Origin: DASXMX01 sp036794395
GTDB lineage: Bacteria; Planctomycetota; Phycisphaerae; Tepidisphaerales; Tepidisphaeraceae
DNA: 21,856 nt
Direction: 5' to 3'
NCBI GenBank assembly: GCA_036794395.1
Contig: DAIRGS010000107.1
Span: 1-21,856 of the forward strand
This document shows, in pieces, positions 15,351-21,856 of the stretch. The first letter of the stretch is position 1. The number at the start of each line of letters is the position of its first letter. The position numbers and the translations under genes are program-made. The notes below the pieces were generated by a model. That model was not told the origin of the DNA. It saw only the letters and a list, made by a program, of their open reading frames with translations, and did no database searches.

Positions 15351-16226
15351 ATGCATCGCTACAGGTCATCCAAATTCAGAATCATGCTGCTGATTATGAT
15401 CCTGGCGGCCGGCATCTTTGCCGCGACCGGCTATGGCCAAACGGCCGGCACGCCCGATACCGCTGCGCCGGCGCAGGGCGAAGGTATTTTTCAGCTTATC
15501 TTCAGCCACTGGTTTGATGCGGTGTTCCTCACCATCGCCGCTCTTTCGGTGACCGCCCTTACGCTGATCATTCAGGCATTCATCACCAATCGCGCCTCGG
15601 TAATGATCCCCGAAGCCACCAATGCCCAGATTCGCGAGCTGATCGAGCAGCGAAAGTTCAAGGAGCTTCTGGATTTCACCGAGACGGATCCGAGCTTCGT
15701 CAGCGGAGCGCTCAACGCCGCCCTGAAGCGGGCCTCGGGCGGGTTTCTGGCGATGAAGGAAGCGATGGAGACGGCTGTTGGCGAGCAGACCGCCGAGCAA
15801 TTTCGAAAGATCGAATACCTCAACATCATCGGCAACCTCGGACCCCTGCTGGGCCTGCTCGGTACCGTGCTGGGGATGATCCAGGCGTTTGAGGCCATGC
15901 ACGCCAAGAGCGGCGGCGCCAAGCCCGCCGATTTGGCGGGCGGTATTTCGACGGCCCTCACCCATACATTCCTTGGCTTGTTCCTGGCGATTCCGTGCCT
16001 CGCGGCCTTTGGGGTCCTGCGGACGATTGTGGATCGGCTGACGGTTCGCGGTTCGATGATCGCCGAAGAAATGCTGCTGATGCTCAAGCCGGCCGAGCAA
16101 CGCCCGGCCGCGGGCCAGCAAGCACCGCGGGCGATGAGCGCCACGCCGCAACCGATAGCACCCCAGCCGGGCGCGGTTCGCCGGCCAGCGAATGTTCCGG
16201 CGCAGTCGCCTTTGATTACGGGGTGA
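15351..16226 (+). CDS. MotA/TolQ/ExbB-family proton channel protein
   Basis: Product of 291 aa from ATG 15351, chosen because AAAGG lies ten bases upstream; a TTG at 15342 is less likely. It starts with a hydrophobic signal-like segment (RIMLLIMILAAGIFAATGYG). Three family helices follow: TM1 HWFDAVFLTIAALSVTALTL, TM2 GNLGPLLGLLGTVLGMIQAF and TM3 LTHTFLGLFLAIPCLAAFGV, with the cytoplasmic domain between TM1 and TM2. The TM2 pattern LGLLGTVxGM is the strongest signature. The C-terminus is Pro/Ala-rich and probably disordered. ExbB/TolQ pentamers form a proton channel around an ExbD/TolR dimer; both partners are encoded downstream. A leading signal-like segment is common in planctomycete ExbB proteins. 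Confidence 0.93.
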   Translation: MHRYRSSKFRIMLLIMILAAGIFAATGYGQTAGTPDTAAPAQGEGIFQLIFSHWFDAVFLTIAALSVTALTLIIQAFITNRASVMIPEATNAQIRELIEQRKFKELLDFTETDPSFVSGALNAALKRASGGFLAMKEAMETAVGEQTAEQFRKIEYLNIIGNLGPLLGLLGTVLGMIQAFEAMHAKSGGAKPADLAGGISTALTHTFLGLFLAIPCLAAFGVLRTIVDRLTVRGSMIAEEMLLMLKPAEQRPAAGQQAPRAMSATPQPIAPQPGAVRRPANVPAQSPLITG

Positions 16227-16356
16227 GTTTGGTCGGGCGATTCGGGGCGATTTCAACTCGCCCTCACCCAGCCTTGGACTGATTTGAAGAAGAAGGTTTT
16301 CATGGCGTTTGCACCTCGAAACCCCGTTGCCCATTCCCAACGCGCTCCCTCTGACC

Positions 16357-16383
16357 CCCTCTCCCTCCGGGAGAGGGTTGGGG
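16357..16383 (+). repeat. REP-like palindrome CCCTCTCCC-TCC-GGGAGAGGG + TTGGGG
   Basis: Nine-base perfect arms surround a three-base loop, followed by TTGGGG directly at the edge of the N-run. It is the reverse complement of the copy at 16601-16625. It resembles the inner repeat at 4318-4357. Confidence 0.8.
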
Positions 16384-16438
16384 NNNNNNNNNNNNNNNNN
16401 NNNNNNNNNNNNNNNNNNNNNNNNNNNNNNNNNNNNNN
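16384..16438. other. Assembly gap (55 N)
   Basis: A run of 55 undetermined bases. It starts exactly at the end of a palindromic repeat whose inverted copy lies about 165 bases downstream, so repeat collapse or a hairpin is a likely cause. The true length is unknown. Confidence 0.99.
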
Positions 16439-16600
16439 AGTGCCGAGCGCCTTTCCATCCGTACCCAAGTGCGCAACAAAACCGGATCGGACATACACAC
16501 CAGAACGCATCCATCGCATCGGCGCACCCGGCCCTTCCCCAAGGACGAGGGGAAGACACGGCGCGCGGTCGATGGAAGGCGCTTGGAATTCCCCCGCACC

Positions 16601-16625
16601 CCAACCCTCTCCCGGAGGGAGAGGG
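16601..16625 (-). repeat. REP-like palindrome, inverted copy
   Basis: CCAA followed by CCCTCTCCC (16605-16613), GGA and GGGAGAGGG (16617-16625). It is the exact reverse complement of the core at 16357-16381. Together the two copies could form one large stem spanning the gap. Confidence 0.8.
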
Positions 16626-16672
16626 GGCAAGAGTCGGGAATTGATTAACCTGCAACTAACCGTCAACCGCTT

Positions 16673-17161
16673 ATGAAGCGTCGAGGCATTCCACATTTGA
16701 GCGAAGGCAGCGTAAACGTCACGCCATTGATCGACATCGTGATGGTGATGATCGTGTTCTTCATGCTGGTCGCCAAGATCGGGGTAACACGCGGCGAGGA
16801 CAGCGAGATCCCGCTTCCCTCGGCGATCATGGGCAAGAGCCTCGACTCGCTCAGCAACACGCTGACGCTGAATGTCCACTGGAACAAAAACGGCGATGAG
16901 CCGGCTCTGGATGCACTGATCGGCGACGTTAAACGCGAACTGCACCTGACCAAACAATACACCAGCGGCAAGGACGAGGAATTGACGCGTGTGCTTGCGG
17001 CATGGCGGGAGGCCCAGATGGGCAAGGCCAACCTGATTATTCGAGCCGATCAGGACATGCCCTATCGCCAGCTTGAACTGGTGCTGCTGGCCGCGGCACA
17101 GGCGGAGATCGGCAGCATCAGCTACGAAGCGCGCCAGGCCGAAGCGGTCGTTCAACAATAG
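16673..17161 (+). CDS. ExbD/TolR-family protein (first copy)
   Basis: Product of 162 aa with the family layout: a short cytoplasmic N-terminus, one transmembrane helix (about 17-38) and a periplasmic domain. The helix reads NVTPLIDIVMVMIVFFMLVA; D21 is the invariant proton-carrying aspartate. The periplasmic part (residues ~60-160) ends with the strand/helix pattern LIIRADQDMPYRQLELVLLA, typical of ExbD. A long insert around 65-115 (KNGDEPALDALIGDVKRELH) is larger than in enterobacterial ExbD. ATG 16673 lacks an evident ribosome-binding site; upstream sequence is repeat DNA. It lies 24 bases before the second ExbD gene. Confidence 0.92.
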   Translation: MKRRGIPHLSEGSVNVTPLIDIVMVMIVFFMLVAKIGVTRGEDSEIPLPSAIMGKSLDSLSNTLTLNVHWNKNGDEPALDALIGDVKRELHLTKQYTSGKDEELTRVLAAWREAQMGKANLIIRADQDMPYRQLELVLLAAAQAEIGSISYEARQAEAVVQQ

Positions 17162-17185
17162 AACTGAAAGTCATCGGACGAATTT

Positions 17186-17665
17186 ATGCGGGTCAGCGGA
17201 GCTAAGAAAATTCATTACGAATCGGGCCCCAACATGACGCCCCTTGTCGACGTTGTGATGGTAATCCTGATCTTCCTGATGCTCGCGGGAAACTTCGGAG
17301 GGGAGTCGACGTTTCTTGTCAGCAAGCAAGGCATCAAAAAGACCGGCGGTGTTGGCCGCCCCCTCAAACCCGGGGAAGTGCCCGACACGCCGCTGGAAAT
17401 TCGAGTTTCAAACCTCGATCCAACCGGGAGCAACCCAGGCTTCCTCGCCACCGGCACCGGATTGCCTCCCACCCACAGTATTGAAACGGTGCAGTCCTGG
17501 CTCACGATGCGGCGCAAGGCGTATAACGCCGCGGGCACGGCCAACGATAAGATCCTCGTCACGCTGTCGCCCACGCGCGATGTGAAATACAAATATCTCA
17601 TCGACGTCTATCAGGCGGCCCTACAAGCGGGGTATGACAAGATCGCTTTCACAACGTCCCACTAA
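17186..17665 (+). CDS. ExbD/TolR-family protein (second copy)
   Basis: Product of 159 aa. The transmembrane segment NMTPLVDVVMVILIFLMLAG carries the invariant aspartate (D22). The periplasmic region differs strongly from the first copy. It has a Gly/Pro-rich insert (residues ~48-90, GVGRPLKPGEVPDTPLEIRV) before the usual KILVTLSPTRDVKYKYLIDV strand and helix. Two unlike ExbD genes beside one ExbB gene suggest a heterodimeric TolR-like plug in the channel. Only a weak GGACG precedes the ATG. The next gene begins 12 bases after the stop, so co-translation is likely. Confidence 0.92.
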   Translation: MRVSGAKKIHYESGPNMTPLVDVVMVILIFLMLAGNFGGESTFLVSKQGIKKTGGVGRPLKPGEVPDTPLEIRVSNLDPTGSNPGFLATGTGLPPTHSIETVQSWLTMRRKAYNAAGTANDKILVTLSPTRDVKYKYLIDVYQAALQAGYDKIAFTTSH

Positions 17666-17677
17666 AGTACATACGAA

Positions 17678-20600
17678 ATGCAGCACAGAGAACACAGAGG
17701 ACACAGAGAACACAGAGAAAATACGCAAGAGATGATCCGCAAATTAGATCGGTTTTCACAGATTCGTTCGAGATGGACCGTAAGGAGATCTACCCAACCC
17801 TCGGATCATTTTTTCTCTCTTTCTTCTCTGTGCTCTCTGTGTCCTCTGTGGTCTCTGTGCTTAGTATTTTTCCTTCCCCTCACGTATCGCGCGAATGCTC
17901 AAACCCCAACGGACCAGCAATCCCTCCAAGCCATTGGCGATGCCCATGTCCTTGATGAGCTGGTGGACCGCGGCCTCACTTCGCTTCTGGATCGATATTT
18001 TGTAACCCACCGCACCCCCCAAGCCGAGCGGGATGGGATTAAGTCGATGATTGCGTTGCGGGAGTTGAACGACAAGAAGCTCTCCAACGCCGAGCGGCAA
18101 CTAAAGCTGCGGCAGGTTGTTGATGGGATTGCAGTGGCGCTGCCAACCCTGCGCGACCCGGTGCAACTGGCCAAGCAGGCCGCGACTTTGCTGGAAGTCG
18201 GAGTTGCGCGGGATGTGAATACACTCGAATACTGGGGCGAAAACCCTGCCACACAGGCCCGGCTCAAGCCCGTTGCCGAGGCGGTTTACAAGATGCTGGG
18301 CCACGCCACGACACTGGCCAAGACGCGCGCTGATGAGATTGCCTCGAAAATCAACGCCACCAATCAGGAAACAGTAGGCGCCCAGTGGGACAAGATGGAC
18401 AGCCTCGCCCACAGCGCCGAATACAGCCAGAACATGATGGTGTACGACGTGGCGCTGGCGGTGCCGATCGCCGAGCGGGCGGCGGTGGTTGAGAAAGCCG
18501 TCGCGTATCTCACGGAGCTCGATACGCCTGAGAGCCAGGTGCAGGGTCGAGTGCGCGTGATGCTCGGCAAGCTGAATCTGGTGCAGGGGAAGTACGAGGA
18601 CGCGATCAGGCTGCTGGATTCGGTGGAGACCGACGACAAAATCTCACCCCCGGCTGCCGCCGATCAAAAGTATGAGGCCCGATATTTCAAAGGCGTTGCG
18701 CAGCTACAGGCCGGGCAGCTCAAGCAGGCGGATGACAGCCTCGAATCGTTGATCAAATGGGAAAAAACCGCGATGCCCACTGACGACGTCACGCAGAAGG
18801 GCATCGCCGCGGCAGCGGAAATGCTGCGGTTCCGGATCCTTTCGGCGCAGGCAGACCAATCACGCGACCCGATTGCCAGGAAAAACGCCAGCGACGCGGC
18901 ACAGAACGTCCTGGTTAAACTCAGCAATGATCGCCAGGAGCTTCGCGGGATTATCTTTCAGCAGATGGCCGAGCGCATGCCCAAGGATGCCCCAGTGGCG
19001 GGGATGGATCCCCTGCTGCTTCAGGGCCTGATGGCCAAATCGTACGATGAGGCCAACAAGCCCGCCCCTGCCATGCCCGATAAGATTATGGTTCAGCGCG
19101 GGCTGGATGCTTGTGCGGAAATCTTGCGTCGACGGGGGGCCGCCGGTGTGACTCCTCAACTTCTGGACGAGGCGGCACGTTTGACTCCCGTGCTGATGGA
19201 GGCGATGGGCAACCGCATCGAAGCGGCCAACACATTTCTGAAATACGCTCAGGAACACGCCTCCACCGGATCCCAGGCGGCACAAGGCGCGCTGGATGAT
19301 GCGGGGCGACTCACTTTCGAGTTGCGAAAGCTGATGGGGGAAAGTCTGCAGGTCAGCGATTTGTATGATCGGTTCCTGCCGACAGCGCTAGGCCCGCCCT
19401 TCAATCACAAGGAACTTGCGTATCTATATGCCCAGCGTTTGCGCCTGCAAAATAAGCTGCTGGATGCGATGAAGTACTATCGCATGGTAGACAAGAAGGA
19501 CAAAAATTATCTCCCCGCCCAGTTTGCAATGATGCAGCTAATGCAGGATCTGTTGGCCACCGGAAAACTGGCCGAGCCCCTGCGCACCACCACCGCCGAG
19601 GACCTCGTCAAGCAGGCGGGCATCGTGCGGACCGCCTACGGCCAGGCGGATGACGCGGCGTCGCGCGAGCGCTCTGCACTAGCCACGCTTGCCGAGGCCA
19701 AAGCCATCGGCGCGGATCTTAAGAAGCCAAAGCAGTCGCTGGTGATTTTGAATGGATTTGAAAAATCCGTCGCGGGTACACCCGATGAAAAAATCCTGGT
19801 GGGCGATGCAATGCTCACGCGGGTGAACGCGCAAATGGCGATGGGCGAATTAAAGGGCGCAACCGATTCGCTGGTGGCGCTGCTGAATACTACTGGCGGC
19901 GCTCAAGGCGCTGAATACGTTCGCGGCCTGCTCGATCGCCTCGATAAGGATCTGGAAAAGGCCCAGGCGGCGCACGACAACAAGACCATGCTCGACGTGG
20001 CCCGCAGCGAGGCCAATCTCAGCGGCTTCCTGGTGGATTGGGCGCGCAGTAATGCGAGCCCCGAGATCAAGAATTTCACGTATCAGTACATGGTCTTTGA
20101 TGCCCGAACCAAGCGGCTGGCCGGTGCCCTTGAAGAGGATAAGGGCGCGCGAAAGACGCTATTGGGCGACGCGATGGCTGCTTATCAGAATCTGCTCAAG
20201 CCCGAGAATAAGAAGCTTTATCAGCTAACGCTCGATCAGAAGAAGGTTACCGCCGGCGATATCGATCCGGAGCAGCCGGATCCCAATGTGGAACTGGGGA
20301 TCGCACTGACTGATTACGAGCTGGCCGACTATCAGCACGCTTCGGAGTTTCTGGGCACGCTTTTGAATACCGGCAAGCTGGGTGGACCAACGCTTGCAGT
20401 TCAGGATGCAACCAGCAACGAGCAGAGGGTTGTCGATAACGACACATACTGGGAAGCCACTTACAAGCTCTATCACAGCAACGCCGAGCTGGCCAAAGCG
20501 CCCGGCGGACCATCGCTCGATGCGACCAGGCAGGGCCTCAAAAACCTGCTGATCCGCGGCGGAATTCCTCCCAAATGGCAGGATTCATTTGAAGCGCTTC

Positions 20601-20692
20601 GCAAGCAGATTGTTCCCGACTTCGATGTGGTTGCGCTGCTGGCCGCGACGACTCAGCCTTCGCCAACTTCAAAGCCGGCGGGCTCGCAATAG
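17678..20692 (+). CDS. Large exported helical-repeat (TPR-like) protein of the ExbBD cluster
   Basis: Product of 1004 aa. The N-terminus is odd: residues 1-15 are encoded by a dispersed repeat (HREHRGHREHREN). A late signal-peptide-like hydrophobic segment (about 45-70, FFSLSSLCSLCPLWSLCLVF) ends in ANA (72-74), after which the mature chain would start. The rest is nearly all alpha-helical with Ala/Leu-rich TPR-like units, for example AVAYLTELDTPESQVQGRVR, KYEDAIRLLDSVETDD and YEARYFKGVAQLQAGQLKQA, and ends in a Pro/Thr/Ser tail. No enzymatic motif is seen. A periplasmic scaffold for the ExbB/ExbD/VWA proteins is inferred from position. The start is uncertain: ATG 17678 is open and 12 bases after ExbD, ATG 17732 is an alternative, and neither has a clear ribosome-binding site. 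Confidence 0.82.
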   Translation: MQHREHRGHREHRENTQEMIRKLDRFSQIRSRWTVRRSTQPSDHFFSLSSLCSLCPLWSLCLVFFLPLTYRANAQTPTDQQSLQAIGDAHVLDELVDRGLTSLLDRYFVTHRTPQAERDGIKSMIALRELNDKKLSNAERQLKLRQVVDGIAVALPTLRDPVQLAKQAATLLEVGVARDVNTLEYWGENPATQARLKPVAEAVYKMLGHATTLAKTRADEIASKINATNQETVGAQWDKMDSLAHSAEYSQNMMVYDVALAVPIAERAAVVEKAVAYLTELDTPESQVQGRVRVMLGKLNLVQGKYEDAIRLLDSVETDDKISPPAAADQKYEARYFKGVAQLQAGQLKQADDSLESLIKWEKTAMPTDDVTQKGIAAAAEMLRFRILSAQADQSRDPIARKNASDAAQNVLVKLSNDRQELRGIIFQQMAERMPKDAPVAGMDPLLLQGLMAKSYDEANKPAPAMPDKIMVQRGLDACAEILRRRGAAGVTPQLLDEAARLTPVLMEAMGNRIEAANTFLKYAQEHASTGSQAAQGALDDAGRLTFELRKLMGESLQVSDLYDRFLPTALGPPFNHKELAYLYAQRLRLQNKLLDAMKYYRMVDKKDKNYLPAQFAMMQLMQDLLATGKLAEPLRTTTAEDLVKQAGIVRTAYGQADDAASRERSALATLAEAKAIGADLKKPKQSLVILNGFEKSVAGTPDEKILVGDAMLTRVNAQMAMGELKGATDSLVALLNTTGGAQGAEYVRGLLDRLDKDLEKAQAAHDNKTMLDVARSEANLSGFLVDWARSNASPEIKNFTYQYMVFDARTKRLAGALEEDKGARKTLLGDAMAAYQNLLKPENKKLYQLTLDQKKVTAGDIDPEQPDPNVELGIALTDYELADYQHASEFLGTLLNTGKLGGPTLAVQDATSNEQRVVDNDTYWEATYKLYHSNAELAKAPGGPSLDATRQGLKNLLIRGGIPPKWQDSFEALRKQIVPDFDVVALLAATTQPSPTSKPAGSQ
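17683..17860. repeat. Dispersed inverted repeat (CACAGAG family) inside the 5' end of a gene
   Basis: The left arm, about 17683-17739, starts GCACAGAGAACACAGAGG. The right arm, about 17802-17860, reverse-complements to GCACAGAGACCACAGAGG and continues colinearly. Over the first ~37 bases only about two positions differ, and ATGATCCG recurs at the far end of both arms. About 62 bases separate the arms. The element lies wholly within the coding frame at 17678-20692. Confidence 0.85.
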
Positions 20693-20720
20693 CCGGTCGC
20701 TTGGTTAAGAATGTTTCGTC

Positions 20721-21722
20721 ATGACCGGCTTCTGCACAAGCCCGCGATTTGTAGAACACGCCACCTCGCCTACCCACCCCGAGCGGCCCGAGCGCATCAT
20801 GGCCATTGCCAGGGCGGTTCGGGAGGCGGGGCTCATCGAATCTCCAGATCCATTCCCGGGTTTTCGGATCCAGTTAGGGGCTTTCGCATCACCCAATCGC
20901 AAGCTGGTGGAGTTGCAACCTCGCGAGACGAATGAAAGCTGGCCGGGATTGGTTCATCCGCCGGCATACATCGAGCGGATTCGGCACATCAGTAAAATTG
21001 GTGGCGGCGTTTTGGATCAGGGGGATACGCCAATCGGCCCAACGAGCTTTGAGATTGCGATGCTGGCCATCAGCGCGGGTGTGGAGTGTTGTGATGCGGT
21101 GGTCGGCGGGCGCGTGAAGCGGGCGTTTGCCGCCGTGCGTCCTCCCGGGCACCATGCCGAGCCGGATCGGCCCATGGGGTTTTGCCTGTTTGCCAATCTG
21201 GCGATCGCGGCGCGATATCTTCAGAAAACGCATGGCATCGGCAAAATCGCGATCGTGGATTTTGACGTCCATCACGGGAACGGCACGCAAGCGGCATTTG
21301 AAGATGACCCGTCCGTCCTTTTCATCAGCCTGCATCAGGACCCGCGAACATGCTATCCCGGAAGTGGCTATGCCACAGAGACCGGCATCGATGCGGGGAA
21401 AGGCTTCACGCTCAATCTTCCGTTTGCGCCCGGATCGGGAGACGAGGATTATCTAAATGTGTTTGGCGCGCGCGTGGTTCCGTGCCTTGAGTCTTTCAGG
21501 CCGGAGATGTTGCTGATTTCCGCCGGATTTGATGCTCATCGTGATGATCCGCTGGCCCAGATCGAGCTCAGTGAGGACGCATTCGAGCAGATGACCCGCG
21601 TGCTGGTGGGCGTTGCAGATGTTCACTGTGGCGGGCGGGTCGTCAGCATGCTCGAAGGCGGGTATAACCTGCGGGCACTGGGTCGAAGTGTGGTCAGACA
21701 TTTGAAAGGATTGGATTTGTAG
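20721..21722 (+). CDS. Class II histone-deacetylase-like (acetylpolyamine amidohydrolase/AcuC family) Zn-dependent deacetylase
   Basis: Product of 333 aa, typical for bacterial HDAC-like amidohydrolases. Motifs in order: HPERPERI near the N-terminus; RPPGHHAE with the paired active-site histidines (H144, H145); GFCLFAN; the zinc ligands in DFDVHHGNGT (D182, H184) and SAGFDAH (D271); and EGGYNL with the catalytic tyrosine Y315. The family removes acetyl groups from lysine side chains, polyamines or related amides; the substrate cannot be read here. It is cytoplasmic, with no signal peptide. ATG 20721 follows the helical-repeat gene by 28 bases on the same strand, so shared transcription is possible, though no functional tie is evident. 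The last codon is followed almost at once by heptamer arrays. Confidence 0.93.
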   Translation: MTGFCTSPRFVEHATSPTHPERPERIMAIARAVREAGLIESPDPFPGFRIQLGAFASPNRKLVELQPRETNESWPGLVHPPAYIERIRHISKIGGGVLDQGDTPIGPTSFEIAMLAISAGVECCDAVVGGRVKRAFAAVRPPGHHAEPDRPMGFCLFANLAIAARYLQKTHGIGKIAIVDFDVHHGNGTQAAFEDDPSVLFISLHQDPRTCYPGSGYATETGIDAGKGFTLNLPFAPGSGDEDYLNVFGARVVPCLESFRPEMLLISAGFDAHRDDPLAQIELSEDAFEQMTRVLVGVADVHCGGRVVSMLEGGYNLRALGRSVVRHLKGLDL

Positions 21723-21728
21723 ATTTGT

Positions 21729-21788
21729 CAGTGGGCAGTGGGCAGTGGGCAGTGGGCAGTGGGCAGTGGGCAGTGGGCAGTGGGCAGT
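21729..21788. repeat. Heptamer tandem array, CAGTGGG x 8.6
   Basis: Eight perfect CAGTGGG units plus CAGT begin seven bases after the deacetylase stop. There is no sequence divergence among units, which suggests recent expansion by slippage. Similar arrays occur in cyanobacteria (short tandemly repeated repetitive sequences) and, from memory, in planctomycetes. Confidence 0.95.
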
Positions 21789-21803
21789 AAAAACAAAGGC
21801 GCG

Positions 21804-21856
21804 CAACTGACAACTGACAACTGACAACTGACAACTGACAACTGACAACTGACAAC
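21804..21856. repeat. Heptamer tandem array, CAACTGA x at least 7.6
   Basis: Seven perfect CAACTGA units plus CAAC run to the window edge, so the array is longer than shown. It lies 15 bases after a different heptamer array. The units share the 7-base period but not the sequence. Confidence 0.95.

Larger units (their letters stand above)
16227..16672. other. Intra-operon repeat region with assembly gap
   Basis: This stretch separates the ExbB gene from the first ExbD gene and breaks an otherwise tight operon. It contains inverted copies of a G/C-rich palindromic repeat (16357-16383 and 16601-16625), a further small palindrome (CTTCCCC at 16534-16540, GGGGAAG at 16549-16555) and a run of N. 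Long open frames cross the gap on both strands only because N adds no stop; they are not genes. No terminator with a T-tract is seen. Confidence 0.75.

Noticed and set aside
15366..17158. Long minus-strand open frames across the ExbB gene and the N-run
   Set aside because: They are antisense to clear ExbB and ExbD genes, are open through the gap only because N gives no stop, and have Arg/His-rich compositions.
17683..17860. Terminator between the second ExbD gene and the repeat protein
   Set aside because: The hairpin lies inside the open frame, has no T-tract, and is a known type of dispersed repeat.
21729..21856. CRISPR-like array
   Set aside because: The units are contiguous heptamers without spacers, so they are simple tandem repeats.

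Overview
The window looks like a piece of a Planctomycetota chromosome, most likely class Phycisphaerae (Tepidisphaera-like). The main evidence is the planctomycete 'LEPR-XLL'-type leader (ERLESRQLL) on the first large gene. Supporting signs are a Cys4 zinc-ribbon membrane protein of a type common in that class, a YtrA-type GntR/ABC cassette, the VWA/ExbB/ExbD/ExbD/repeat-protein operon, and many dispersed palindromic and heptameric repeats. The assignment is by recognition; no search was run. A 55-base run of N at 16384-16438 shows that the sequence is a scaffolded draft.

Layout. (1) 1-424 is an intergenic leader with a small palindrome. It is followed on the plus strand by a 1262-residue exported protein: parallel beta-helix, CBM6-like module, five FN3 domains and two CARDB-like domains. 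(2) 4214-4658 is a convergent intergenic region holding two nested inverted-repeat families. (3) On the minus strand, read 8752 to 4659, lie a YtrA-type GntR regulator, an ABC ATPase, a short and apparently frameshifted ABC permease, and a TPR/GT41 (O-GlcNAc-transferase-like) glycosyltransferase. A near-perfect operator palindrome sits just upstream. (4) 8782-11730, minus strand, holds a transposase remnant, a zinc-ribbon membrane protein, a small hypothetical gene and a larger conserved-looking hypothetical. (5) On the plus strand, a secreted CE15 glucuronoyl esterase overlaps the start of that hypothetical, followed by a DUF4304-like protein. (6) 13725-20692 starts with the 3' remnant of a VWA gene. 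An intact five-gene operon follows: VWA membrane protein, ExbB/TolQ/MotA proton channel, two ExbD/TolR proteins and a 1004-residue helical-repeat exported protein. (7) A class II histone-deacetylase-like amidohydrolase follows closely, and the window ends in two different heptamer tandem arrays.

How the genes fit together. The beta-helix/CBM/FN3 protein and the glucuronoyl esterase both suggest a plant-polysaccharide (glucuronoxylan/pectin-type) lifestyle. The VWA-ExbB-ExbD-ExbD-repeat cluster has the parts of a proton-motive-force-driven inner-membrane motor (Tol/Exb type) with a VWA partner and a large periplasmic partner in place of TonB, TolA or Pal. It is the best candidate here for a poorly described system. 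The most unusual structural detail is that the signal-peptide region of the 1004-residue protein is partly encoded by one arm of a dispersed inverted repeat.
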